Assembly: GCA_021413735.1 (NCBI GenBank)
Contig: JAIOPV010000042.1
Span: forward strand, 22,486 to 86,485
Direction: 5' to 3'
Length of the DNA stretch: 64,000 nt
From: Planctomycetota bacterium
GTDB lineage: Bacteria; Planctomycetota; Planctomycetia; Gemmatales; Gemmataceae
Part shown: positions 41,889 through 50,900 of the stretch, piece after piece
Layout: the number at the start of each line of letters is the position of its first letter
Position numbering within the stretch: the first letter of the stretch is position 1
Program-made: the position numbers and the translations under genes
Notes under the pieces: model-generated
Told to the model about the DNA's origin: nothing
Databases searched by the model: none
Seen by the model: only the letters and a program-made list of their open reading frames with translations

Positions 41889-42911
41889 ATGGCGCGAGTT
41901 CTGGTTACCGGCGGCGCGGGTTTCATCGGGTCGAACTTCGTCCGACAGCTTCTGGCGTCGGATCCATCAGTCACAATCGTCAACTACGATTGCCTGACCT
42001 ACGCGGGCAATCTCGCCAACCTTTCGGACCTCGCGGGCAATCCCCGTCACGAGTTCGTGAAGGGCGACATCACCAACCGCGAGCAAGTCCGCGCTGCGAT
42101 GAAGGGCGTCACGGACGTCATCAACTTCGCGGCTGAGAGTCACGTCGATCGCAGCATTCAGGACAGCGGCCCATTCGTTCACACCAACGTGATCGGCACG
42201 CAGATTCTGCTCGACGCCGCCCGCGAAGCGAAGGTGGCGAAGTACGTGCAGGTTTCGACCGACGAAGTGTACGGCAGCCTCGGCGAAACGGGGCTGTTCA
42301 CCGAAGAAACGCCGTTGCATCCGAACAGTCCGTACTCGGCGAGCAAGGCCGGCGCGGACATGCTCGTGATGGCGTATCACCACACCTTTGAAAATGATGG
42401 TGGTTTCCCGGCGGTCATCACACGCTGCTCGAACAACTACGGCCCGTATCAGTTCCCCGAGAAGCTCATCCCGCTGTTCGTGTCGAACTTGCTCGCGGAT
42501 CAAACAGTGCCGGTCTACGGCGACGGAATGCAGGTTCGCGACTGGATTCACGTTCTCGATCACTGTCGTGGCATCGAAGCCGCGTGGCGAAAGGGTCGCC
42601 CCGGCGAGGTTTATAACTTCGGCGGCCGCTGCGAGATTCCGAACATCCAACTGACGAAACTTCTGCTAAATCTCCTCGGCAAGCCCGAGACGTTGATTCG
42701 CTATGTGAAGGATCGCTTGGGTCACGACCGCCGCTACGCGATTGACTGCACGAAGGCGGAACGTGAACTTGGCTGGACACCGCAGATTCAGTTCGACAGC
42801 GGGTTGGCGGAAACGATCGCGTGGTACAAGGCGAACACGGCGTGGGTCGCCGCGATCAAGAACAAGGATTACCTGAGCTATTACGAGAAGCAATACGGCA
42901 AGCTGGCGTAG
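41889..42911 (+). CDS. rfbB: dTDP-glucose 4,6-dehydratase
   Basis: This enzyme converts dTDP-glucose to dTDP-4-keto-6-deoxyglucose in the dTDP-rhamnose route. The 340-residue protein has the NAD-binding GGAGFIGSNFV at residues 8-18, the catalytic YSASK (with the preceding STDEVYG) and SNNYGPYQFPEKLIPLF. Length is typical. The ATG at 41889 follows GGGAG by about 6 bases. rfbA follows 71 bases later. rfbC and rfbD are not in the window. Confidence 0.95.
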   Translation: MARVLVTGGAGFIGSNFVRQLLASDPSVTIVNYDCLTYAGNLANLSDLAGNPRHEFVKGDITNREQVRAAMKGVTDVINFAAESHVDRSIQDSGPFVHTNVIGTQILLDAAREAKVAKYVQVSTDEVYGSLGETGLFTEETPLHPNSPYSASKAGADMLVMAYHHTFENDGGFPAVITRCSNNYGPYQFPEKLIPLFVSNLLADQTVPVYGDGMQVRDWIHVLDHCRGIEAAWRKGRPGEVYNFGGRCEIPNIQLTKLLLNLLGKPETLIRYVKDRLGHDRRYAIDCTKAERELGWTPQIQFDSGLAETIAWYKANTAWVAAIKNKDYLSYYEKQYGKLA

Positions 42912-42982
42912 TCACGAGACGTAAGGTCGTAACGCCGTGACGTACGGCGGGGCGGCCGGCGCGACCCACACGGAACCGACCG

Positions 42983-43867
42983 ATGAAGGCAATCCTCCTG
43001 GCCGGCGGCAGCGGCAGCCGACTGTACCCCCTCACGCGGTCGGTGAGCAAGCAGCTCCTGCCGGTGTATGACAAGCCGGTCATCTACTACCCGCTGTCCG
43101 TGCTCATGCTGGCCGGCATCCGGGACGTGCTGGTCATCAGCACGCCCCGCGACACCCCCCGCATCGAGGAGCTGCTCGGCGACGGGGCCCGGCTCGGGAT
43201 GCGGCTCCAGTACAAGGTGCAGCCGGAGCCGGGGGGCATCGCCCAGGCGTTCGTCCTCGGCGCCGAGTTCATCGGCACCGACCCGGTCTGCCTGGTGCTC
43301 GGCGACAACATCTTCTTCGGCCATGACCTGATGCCGCTGCTGGTGGACTCGGCCGGGGTGACCCGCGGGGCCCGGGTGTTCGCCTACCACGTCAACGACC
43401 CAGAGCGGTTCGGGGTGGTGGAGTTCGACCGCCAGTTTCGGGCGCTCAGCCTGGAGGAGAAGCCGGTCAAGCCGCGATCGAATTGGGCAGTCACCGGGCT
43501 GTACTTTTACGACGGCCGGGTGGTCGAGATCGCCAAGGGGCTGAAGCCGTCGGCCCGTGGCGAGCTGGAGATCACGGATGTCAACCTGCACTACCTGCGG
43601 GAAGGGACGCTCACCGTCAGCCCGCTCGGCCGGGGGGTGGCGTGGCTGGACGCCGGGACATTCGACTCGCTGCTGTCGTCGTCCCAGTTCGTGCGGACGC
43701 TCGAGGAGCGGCAGGGGCTGAAGATCGCGTGCATCGAGGAGATCGCTCTGCTGAAGCGGTTCATCAACCTCGACCAGTTCGCCGCCCTCGTGGCCGGGTG
43801 CGCGAAGACTGAGTACGGCCAGTACCTGGCCCGCGTCCTCAAGGAACACCAAACATCCGGCGGGTGA
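42983..43867 (+). CDS. rfbA: glucose-1-phosphate thymidylyltransferase
   Basis: This enzyme makes dTDP-glucose from glucose-1-phosphate and dTTP, supplying RfbB. The 294-residue protein has the nucleotidyltransferase signature [20 protein letters not shown] at residues 5-24, [18 protein letters not shown] and EITDVN. Length is standard. Codon use differs from the neighbours: many CTG, GGG, GCC and CGG codons, with third positions almost all G or C. Transfer from a higher-GC relative is likely. Confidence 0.95.
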   Translation: MKAILLAGGSGSRLYPLTRSVSKQLLPVYDKPVIYYPLSVLMLAGIRDVLVISTPRDTPRIEELLGDGARLGMRLQYKVQPEPGGIAQAFVLGAEFIGTDPVCLVLGDNIFFGHDLMPLLVDSAGVTRGARVFAYHVNDPERFGVVEFDRQFRALSLEEKPVKPRSNWAVTGLYFYDGRVVEIAKGLKPSARGELEITDVNLHYLREGTLTVSPLGRGVAWLDAGTFDSLLSSSQFVRTLEERQGLKIACIEEIALLKRFINLDQFAALVAGCAKTEYGQYLARVLKEHQTSGG

Positions 43868-43880
43868 GCGGGCGGAAATG

Positions 43881-44385
43881 CAGAGCCACGGATGAACACG
43901 GATGAAACACGGATAAGACCAAAACCAAAGGCAGATTTTGAGTTCAGTAGACGAAGCGTTTGAACCCGACTTTGTGCCGACCGAAGTTGATCAGAAGGCC
44001 AACCTTCATCCCGGTGGCCTTCAATTCGTTGAGGAGTTGTGGTTCGTCCGCCGAACAGTACTTCGGCGCGACCTTTAACTCAACCAAGACTCGACTACCG
44101 ACGAGAATGTCGGCCCTGTAAAGCCCGACCTCGACACCCTTATAGTTCACGCGAATATCAGTCTCAATCTCGGCCAACAATCCGCGGGCTTCCAATTCGA
44201 CCTTCATAGCTCGCTGATACACCTTCTCCAAAAAGCCGTATCCGAGGTGGTTATGCACCTCGAATGCTGCCCCAATGATTTGCTCAGTGAGATCCTTGAT
44301 CGGGAAGTTGCATCTCTTCTGAACTCAAAATCTGCCTTTGGTTTTGGTCTTATCCGTGTTTCATCCGTGTTCATCCGTGGCTCTG
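43881..44385. mobile_element. 505-bp element with perfect 67-bp terminal inverted repeats
   Basis: Positions 43881-43947 and 44319-44385 are identical inverted copies (67 of 67). Each arm starts CAGAGCCACGGATGAACACG, contains three spaced ACACGGAT units and ends TTTTGAGTTCAG. The enclosed 371 bases encode one GxxExxY nuclease-like frame whose stop codon lies inside the left arm. No target-site duplication is obvious. The perfect identity suggests recent movement or repair between the arms. Confidence 0.8.
43944..44258 (-). CDS. GxxExxY protein (PD-(D/E)XK nuclease-like)
   Basis: The 104 residues from a GTG at 44258 include LGYGFLEKVYQRAM, the GxxExxY signature, then YRADILVGSRVLVELK, which fits the D-x(n)-E-x-K metal site of PD-(D/E)XK nucleases, and ELKATGMKVGLLINFG. 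Upstream in the same frame lie further family residues (FPIKDLTEQIIGAAFEV) with no ATG. An ATG at 44313 is one frame off, so the start may be frameshifted or non-standard. The gene is the only cargo of the element at 43881-44385. The function of this family is not established. Confidence 0.75.
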   Translation of the reverse strand: MHNHLGYGFLEKVYQRAMKVELEARGLLAEIETDIRVNYKGVEVGLYRADILVGSRVLVELKVAPKYCSADEPQLLNELKATGMKVGLLINFGRHKVGFKRFVY

Positions 44386-44398
44386 TCTTTTCTGCTTC

Positions 44399-45463
44399 TC
44401 ACACCAACCCGTGGTGACCCAGGAAGCGTTCGGCGTCGAGTGCCGCCATGCAACCCGTGCCAGCGGCCGAGATCGCTTGCTTGTAGTAATCGTCCGCCAC
44501 GTCGCCCGCCGCAAACACGCCTTCCACGCTCGTGTACGTGCGACCCAGCGTCGTCCACTTGATGTAACCAGTCGGGTGCAGTTCCACCTGACTGCCCAGG
44601 AATGCCGTGTTCGGCGTGTGTCCGATCGCCAGGAATAGCCCCGCAGCCGGAACTTCTACCTTCTCGCCGGTCTGGTTGTTCTTCACGCGAACAGCAGTCA
44701 CGCCCTTCTTGTCTTCGCCGAGCACCTCGTCCACTTCGTGATGCCACCTGATGTTGATCTTCGAGTTTGCCTTCGCACGGTCCACCATAACCTTGCTGGC
44801 CCGCAGTTTGTCTCGCCGCACGAGCAACTGCACGTCGCTCGCGAACTTCGTCAGATAGCCTGCCTCTTCGACGGCCGAATCTCCGCCGCCAACGACGACG
44901 ATGGTTTTGCCTCGAAATCGCGGCAACGCTCCATCGCACACGGCACACGCCGACACGCCCTTGTTCTTGTACGCCTCCTCGCTCGGCAACCCGAGGTAGT
45001 TCGCTCGTGCCCCCGTGGCGATGATGAGCGTGTGGGCTTCTGTCGTTTGGCCGTCGTGCGTGGTCAACGTGAACGGTCGCTTCTTCAGATCGACCTTCGT
45101 GACGTCCTTCGACTCGATCCGCGTCCCAGCCTGCACCGCCTGCTGACGCATCAGCGCCATCAGTTCCGGCCCGTTAATGCCATGGGTCGGCTGTTCTTTG
45201 TTGTCGGTCACCCAATACGGCTGATCTTCTTCCTTGAGGGCGGTCTTGAGGTATTGCCGCGTGTCACCCGCGGGCCACGACGGGAAATTCTCGACTTCCG
45301 TGGTGAGGGCGAGCTGGCCGAGCGGCAGCGTACCGTTCTCCTGATTCTTCCGGTCGTTCGGGTTACCCTGGAAGACGAGCGGTTTCAGGTTCGCACGGGC
45401 GGCGTAGATGGCGGCAGTCCAGGCGGCTGGACCAGAACCAATGATGATGACGTTTTCAGGCAT
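44399..45463 (-). CDS. trxB: thioredoxin reductase-like FAD/NAD(P)H oxidoreductase
   Basis: Thioredoxin reductase passes electrons from NADPH through FAD to the redox pair CxxC. The 354-residue protein has the FAD-binding [18 protein letters not shown], the redox-active CAVCD (about residues 170-174), the NADPH motif [12 protein letters not shown] and the C-terminal FAD motif [16 protein letters not shown]. An insert of about 30 residues after LVFQGNPN is longer than in E. coli TrxB. Its start is preceded by heptad element 7. Confidence 0.92.
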   Translation of the reverse strand: MPENVIIIGSGPAAWTAAIYAARANLKPLVFQGNPNDRKNQENGTLPLGQLALTTEVENFPSWPAGDTRQYLKTALKEEDQPYWVTDNKEQPTHGINGPELMALMRQQAVQAGTRIESKDVTKVDLKKRPFTLTTHDGQTTEAHTLIIATGARANYLGLPSEEAYKNKGVSACAVCDGALPRFRGKTIVVVGGGDSAVEEAGYLTKFASDVQLLVRRDKLRASKVMVDRAKANSKINIRWHHEVDEVLGEDKKGVTAVRVKNNQTGEKVEVPAAGLFLAIGHTPNTAFLGSQVELHPTGYIKWTTLGRTYTSVEGVFAAGDVADDYYKQAISAAGTGCMAALDAERFLGHHGLV

Positions 45464-45656
45464 GTTTGTGTTGGGTGTTGGGTGTTTCGTGTTTAGTTCG
45501 GTGGGCAGGCACGTTCAGAATGTCGCCACGCTCCGCCGTGCTGATATTCTAGCCACACGCTTGGTGGTATGCTGATCGGTGTTGCATTGGTAAGCAATCG
45601 GCTTCCGGTCGGCAATTCCTGACTAAACACAAAACACGAAAACACTAAACACAAAC
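45464..45656. repeat. inverted heptad-repeat element 7 (GTGTTTN class, long spacer)
   Basis: The left arm at 45464-45497 (GTTTGTG, TTGGGTG, TTGGGTG, TTTCGTG) and the right arm at 45624-45656 (TAAACAC, AAAACAC, one 8-bp unit, TAAACAC) flank about 125 bases. It fills the divergent trxB-argA promoter region, so promoters must lie in the spacer. Confidence 0.85.
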
Positions 45657-45660
45657 CCTG

Positions 45661-46944
45661 ATGAACGAACGGCTCACTCACTTCCGCGAAATCCTGCGAT
45701 ATGTGCCGCGGTTTCGCGACCGCGTTTTCGTTATTGCGGTCGATGGCGCGGTTGTCGAAGACGATAACTTCCCGAATCTGCTCCTCGATATCGCACTTCT
45801 GCGGAGTCTGAGCATCAGGGTTGCGCTCGTTCACGGAGCCGCACATCAGGTTCGCAAGGCGGCTGAAATCATCAAGATGGTGCCGTCCGACCTCGACGGC
45901 ACCGGCATCACCGACAAGGATACGCTGCAAATTGCGATCAGTGCGGCGAACCGCGTGACGCACGAAATCCTCGAAGGATTCTCGGCCAACGACCTGCGAG
46001 CCGCCTGTCCAAATGCGATTGTCGCGCACCCGGCGGGCATCCTCGGCGGCGTCGATCATCTGTTCACGGGGAAGGTCGAGCGGGTCGATGCGGGGTTGCT
46101 GCAAACGCTGCTCGAGCACGACATCATTCCCGTGATACCGCCCATTGGCATCAACGGCACCGGCAACTCGTTCCGGCTGAACTCCGACGCGGTTGCCGTG
46201 GAAATTGCGAAGACACTGCGTGCGGTCAAACTGATTTATCTGAACACCGAAGGCGGTATTCGCGGTGCGGCCGGTGTTGTGCGTCAACTGACCGTGCAGG
46301 AAGCCGAGACGTATCTGAAGAATCACAAGAAGGAGCTGTCGCGAGAAACGACCACGAAACTGACGCACGCGATCCGTGCCGGGAAGGAAGGCGTCGAGCG
46401 GGTTCACATCATCGACGGCCGCGAACAGGAAGGCTTGCTCGGCGAAGTGTTCTCGAACGAGGGCATCGGCACGCTGGTCTACGCGAATGAGTACCAGGCG
46501 ATTCGGCAGGCTCAGAAAAAGGACACGCGGGCGGTGTTCGGGTTGATTCAGCAGGGCATCGAGAACGACGAACTCGTGAAGCGGAAGCGAGCAGACATCG
46601 AGAAGATCATTGGCGATTACTTCGTCTTCGAGGTGGATCGCGACCCGGTAGCGTGTGCCGCGTTGCACGTCTACCCCGAGCAGAACATGGGCGAACTGGC
46701 GAGCCTCTTCGTGGATGATCGCTACGAGAATCAGGGCATCGGCGGGAAGCTCATTCGTTATGCCGAGACGCTGGCCCGCTCGAAGAGCCTCGCGAAACTG
46801 TTCTGCCTTTCGACGCAAGCCGTGCCGTACTTCGTGCAGCGTGGGTTCACGATCGGAACGCCCGACGATCTGCCGCCGGCCCGCCGCGAAAAGTACGACC
46901 AGAGCGGTCGCAAGTCCGCCGTGCTGGTGAAGGCGTTGACGTGA
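45661..46944 (+). CDS. argA: amino-acid N-acetyltransferase (N-acetylglutamate synthase)
   Basis: This enzyme makes N-acetylglutamate, the first step of arginine synthesis. The 427-residue protein has an N-terminal amino-acid kinase domain (FVIAVDGAVVEDDNF, VALVHGAAHQ, VIPPIGINGTGN, LIYLNTEGGI) and a C-terminal GNAT acetyltransferase domain (ASLFVDDRYENQGIGGKLI, with the acetyl-CoA loop QGIGGK). Length is typical for the ArgA type. It is divergent from trxB and convergent with the oxygenase gene. Confidence 0.9.
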   Translation: MNERLTHFREILRYVPRFRDRVFVIAVDGAVVEDDNFPNLLLDIALLRSLSIRVALVHGAAHQVRKAAEIIKMVPSDLDGTGITDKDTLQIAISAANRVTHEILEGFSANDLRAACPNAIVAHPAGILGGVDHLFTGKVERVDAGLLQTLLEHDIIPVIPPIGINGTGNSFRLNSDAVAVEIAKTLRAVKLIYLNTEGGIRGAAGVVRQLTVQEAETYLKNHKKELSRETTTKLTHAIRAGKEGVERVHIIDGREQEGLLGEVFSNEGIGTLVYANEYQAIRQAQKKDTRAVFGLIQQGIENDELVKRKRADIEKIIGDYFVFEVDRDPVACAALHVYPEQNMGELASLFVDDRYENQGIGGKLIRYAETLARSKSLAKLFCLSTQAVPYFVQRGFTIGTPDDLPPARREKYDQSGRKSAVLVKALT

Positions 46945-46964
46945 TTGTCTTGACTCTGTGGACC

Positions 46965-46981
46965 GCGGCCGGCTCGGCCGC
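46965..46981. terminator. hairpin between convergent argA and oxygenase genes
   Basis: GCGGCCG-GCT-CGGCCGC is followed on the plus strand by TCTTCTTTC. It lies in the 54-base gap between the two stop codons and probably serves both transcripts. It begins with the same TGTGGACCGC sequence as the hairpin at 51403. Confidence 0.55.
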
Positions 46982-46998
46982 TCTTCTTTCTGTGAACC

Positions 46999-47925
46999 CT
47001 ATGCGCTCACCCAGAGACGCAACAGGTGTCGGCGACGGTCGGGTTCGGCGTGATCTTCAAATGCCGTGCGGTTGTGCAGAATCCAGCGATTGTTGACGAA
47101 GAACATTTCCCCCGGTCGCAAGGCAAACTCAACTCGCAATCGCGTATCGGCGGCCACACGGTCGAGCGTGTCGAGTGCCGCGATTTGCTCGGTGGTCAGG
47201 AGAACGGCGGCCTTCTCGTGCCCGGCTTCGATCCAGTAACGGAGATAGCGAATCAACACGCCACGTGCGTTCTCGCTGAATACGGGATAGCGAACTGTTG
47301 GTTCCTCGCCCGGTCGCACGCCACCACGACGATCAACGTGAAACGGCTGATTCAACTGCTCCCAAACCTTGCGTTCTCCGGCGAGTAACGTCTCCCGCAC
47401 CGCGTAGCCGCTCACGATCTGACTCAAGCCGCCGGCCTTCGCCTCGTTCAGACACAGCAACCCGACATAATCCGTGACCACTTCCATGAACGAGCTATCG
47501 GTGTGGAACGAACTCTCGGAGTTCGTGACGGAGAACCGCGCACCGTAGCGAACATCCTGCCCGGTGTCCTTCACGTCGTACAAGAGCGTGCCCTGCACGT
47601 TCTGCTCGATCGGTCGACCGAGGAGTGAGCCGAGGAGCCAGTAGATCGCGGTCAACTCCCGTGGCGAATACCGACCAGTCGCTCCCGCAGTAATGACCAC
47701 GAAGCCACGACCCGTTTCGAGTGCATCGCGAATTGGTCCGATGTCCGCGGCGACGGCATCCCGCAATCGCTGATCGGGGCGAAGCTCCGTGACCAGACCA
47801 GCGACAGGCAAGAATCGCTCGAACTCTGCGAGAGCGGATTCGGAAAGTGCGTGATACCAGGACGCGGGTTCGCCGACGGTGTCAGCACGCCACGCTCGCG
47901 CATCGGTCGCATTCGAGTTCGACAT
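46999..47925 (-). CDS. TauD/TfdA-family Fe(II)/2-oxoglutarate dioxygenase-like protein
   Basis: The 308-residue protein has the H-x-D metal pair FHTDSSF (about residue 140), followed by a distal His in NNRWILHNRTAF and an Arg in RRHLLRLWV, the arrangement of TauD/clavaminate synthase-like oxygenases. These hydroxylate substrates using 2-oxoglutarate and Fe(II). The start MSNSNATD at 47925 is preferred over an earlier Met that would invade the divergent promoter region. The substrate is unknown. It is divergent from the P-type ATPase gene with 54 bases between starts. Confidence 0.8.
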   Translation of the reverse strand: MSNSNATDARAWRADTVGEPASWYHALSESALAEFERFLPVAGLVTELRPDQRLRDAVAADIGPIRDALETGRGFVVITAGATGRYSPRELTAIYWLLGSLLGRPIEQNVQGTLLYDVKDTGQDVRYGARFSVTNSESSFHTDSSFMEVVTDYVGLLCLNEAKAGGLSQIVSGYAVRETLLAGERKVWEQLNQPFHVDRRGGVRPGEEPTVRYPVFSENARGVLIRYLRYWIEAGHEKAAVLLTTEQIAALDTLDRVAADTRLRVEFALRPGEMFFVNNRWILHNRTAFEDHAEPDRRRHLLRLWVSA

Positions 47926-47979
47926 ATTCTCAACCGGCGATGTTGGTTTGTTCCGGGGGATTGTATAGCTTGACCCGCG

Positions 47980-50900
47980 ATGCACCGTGAAGTCTCGCAC
48001 ACCGACGAACCGTTCCGTTCCGAGTCACCGCTCGGGCTGTACCTCCTCACCGCCATCGTCGGCGGATTACTGGCCGTCGATCTCTGGCTGCAACTCGCCG
48101 ACTGGCTCGGCGGTCGCGGCATCAGCACCTACGTCTGGAACCCCAAGCCGTTCGGGCTGCGGTATGCGTTGCTCGCCGCTGTCATCGGCGGGGCTCGCGT
48201 GCTGTACGGTTCGCTCGAAGCGCTCTTCGAGGGGCGTGTCGGTGCCGATCTTGCGCTCGCCATCGCTTGTCTCGCGGCCATCCTCATCGACGAACCACTC
48301 GTCGCGGCGGAGGTCGTGTTCATCGGGCTGATCGGCGAATGCCTCGAAGCTTTCACCTTCGCACGCACGCAGAACGCGCTCGGCAAGCTCGCGGAACTGT
48401 TCCCGATACGCTGCTGGGTGCTGCGTGACGGTGCGGAAGTTCGCGTCTTCACGGCGGATGTCATCGTCGGCGACAAGGTCGTCGTGAAGGTCGGCGGGCG
48501 TATTCCCGTTGATGGCGTGGTTGTCGATGGTCGTTGTGCGGTCGATACGAGCGCGATCACCGGCGAGAGTTTGCCCACCGAGAAGTCGCCCGGCGACGAG
48601 GTGCTTGCGGGTTGCATCGTACTGAACGGTTCGCTGACCGTGGAAGCCCGCAAGGTTGCGAAGGAGACGGTGGCCGGTCGTGTCATCTCGCTGACAGCGC
48701 AGGCACTGAAAGACAAGGCTCCGCTGCAAAGTCACGCGGATCGGCTCGCCAAGTACTTCCTGCCGGTCGTTCTCGGGCTGGCGATGCTGACATTCCTCGC
48801 GAACGTCTACTTCCAGTTGAACATCGCGCCGGCTGCGGGTGTGGCGAAACCCACGCTGAAAGTGGCCGCGAAGCTCGCGACGTTCCCCGCGCTCGCAGTG
48901 CTGGTCGTGGCGTGTCCGTGTGCGCTCATCCTGGCGACGCCTGCCGCGATCATTGCCGCGCTTGGCCGGCTCGCGGGCACGGGTGTACTCATCAAAGGCG
49001 GATCGGCACTCGAACGATTGGCGGGCGTCACGGCGTTCGCGTTCGACAAAACCGGCACGCTGACCGAAGGCAAGCTCGAACTCGGCGACGTGCTTCCACT
49101 TGGCGAAGTCACCGCCAACGACGTGCTGGCGACGGCAGCCGCAGCGGAGCAGGGCAGCGAACATCCACTGGCTCGCGTGATTCTCGCGGCGGCCAATGAC
49201 AAGGCGCTGTCACTGGTGACGGCGACCGAGTTTCGCGTGCATCCGGGCGGTGGCGTCGCGGCTCTTGTGGGTGGTCGTGCGGTGGTGGTTGGCACACGGC
49301 GACTGCTCGAAGAGCAGAAGATCGCGATTTCTCCGGCTGCGATCGCGGCTCTCGAACAACTCGACACGGCAGGGCAAACCTCGCTGCTCGTCGCGGCAGA
49401 CGGCGTGATCCTCGGACTGATTGGCGCTCGCGACAAGATTCGCCCGGAAGCGGCGGAGGTGCTCGCGGAGTTGCGTGCGCTCGGCATGTCACCGGTGGCG
49501 TTGCTGACCGGCGATCGCGCTGCCGTGGCGAAGGTCGTGGCGGAACAAGTGCCCGTGACGGAAGTGCATTCGGAACTGTTGCCGACGCAAAAAGCGGAAT
49601 GGGTGGCTGGGTATTCGCCCTCTCCCCTTGCGGGAGAGGGCAGCTCGCGAAGCGAGCGGGTGAGGGGTACGGCCGATGGAAGTGTAGGAACTTCACCCCT
49701 CACCCGGCTCGAAGACTCGCCACCCTCTCCCGCAAGGGGAGAGGGCAAAGACAAGACACACGCCGTTGCGTTCGTCGGTGACGGCATCAACGATGCTCCC
49801 GCACTCGCTCGTGCCACGGTTGGCATTGCCGTCGGGGGAACGGACATCGCAGCCGAAGCCGGCGACATCGTGCTGATGGGCGAACCGCTCCGACCGCTGC
49901 CGTTGCTCGTGCGCCTGTCGCGCGAAACGGTCCGCATCATCCAGCAAAACATCATCGTGTTCGGGTTCGGCGTCAACATCGTCGGCGTCATCCTCACGGG
50001 CTGGCTGTGGCCGCTGCTCGGGTCGTCCGACGCCTGGAACAAGAAGGCGCCGCTCGCGGGCGTGATCTATCACCAACTTGGTTCGCTGCTCGTGCTGCTG
50101 AACTCGATGCGATTGCTCGCGTTCGAGCGAACATCGCCAACGAGCACCGTAGCTCGCGTTCGCGACAGTGCCAGACGCTTCGACAACTGGCTCGGCCGCT
50201 TCTCCGTCGATGAACTGCTGCATGGATTGCTGCACCGCTGGAAAGCTGTCTCGTCGGGGCTGGCAGTCCTGGCGCTTCTTGGCTGGCTCTCGACGTGCTT
50301 CGCTGAAGTGGACACCGGCGAAGTCGGCATCGTGCAGAAGTTCGGGCGACCGGTGGCTGATCTCGAACCGGGTCTGCACCTTCGCTGGCCGTGGCCCATC
50401 GAGACGGTCACGCGGATTCGCCCCGCCGAGGTTCGCACGGTCGAAGTCGGGTTCCGCACACTCACCGAAGAGCAAACGAAGCGAGTCGGGCGACCCGCTG
50501 GCGCAAGCGGCAACACCTGGGCGAGTGGTCACGGTGACGAAATCGCCAGGGTAACCGACGAAGCTGTGATGATTACCGGCGACGATGATCTCGTCGAAGT
50601 GCTGGCGACAGTTCGGTATCACGTTACCGATCCGCGGCAGTTCCTCTTCGGCGTGCGAGACGCGGATTCGCTCGTGCGAGCCGAGGCTGAGTCCGTGCTG
50701 CGTGAAGTTGTTGCCGGTCGGCGGTTCACGGATGTCCTCACGACTCGCCGGGCTGATGTCGAGGCCGACTCGCTGGGTCGGTTGCGTCGTCGGCTAGATT
50801 TGGTTGCGGTTGGCGGTATCGGCGTGAATATCGACGGCTTCACGCTGCACGACGTTCACCCGCCGCCGGGCGTGGTCGAGTCGTACCACAAGGTCGCGAA

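Noticed and set aside
43881..44385. CRISPR-like interpretation of the repeated ACACGGAT units
   Set aside because: Units are too short, unevenly spaced and confined to two inverted arms; no spacers or cas genes.
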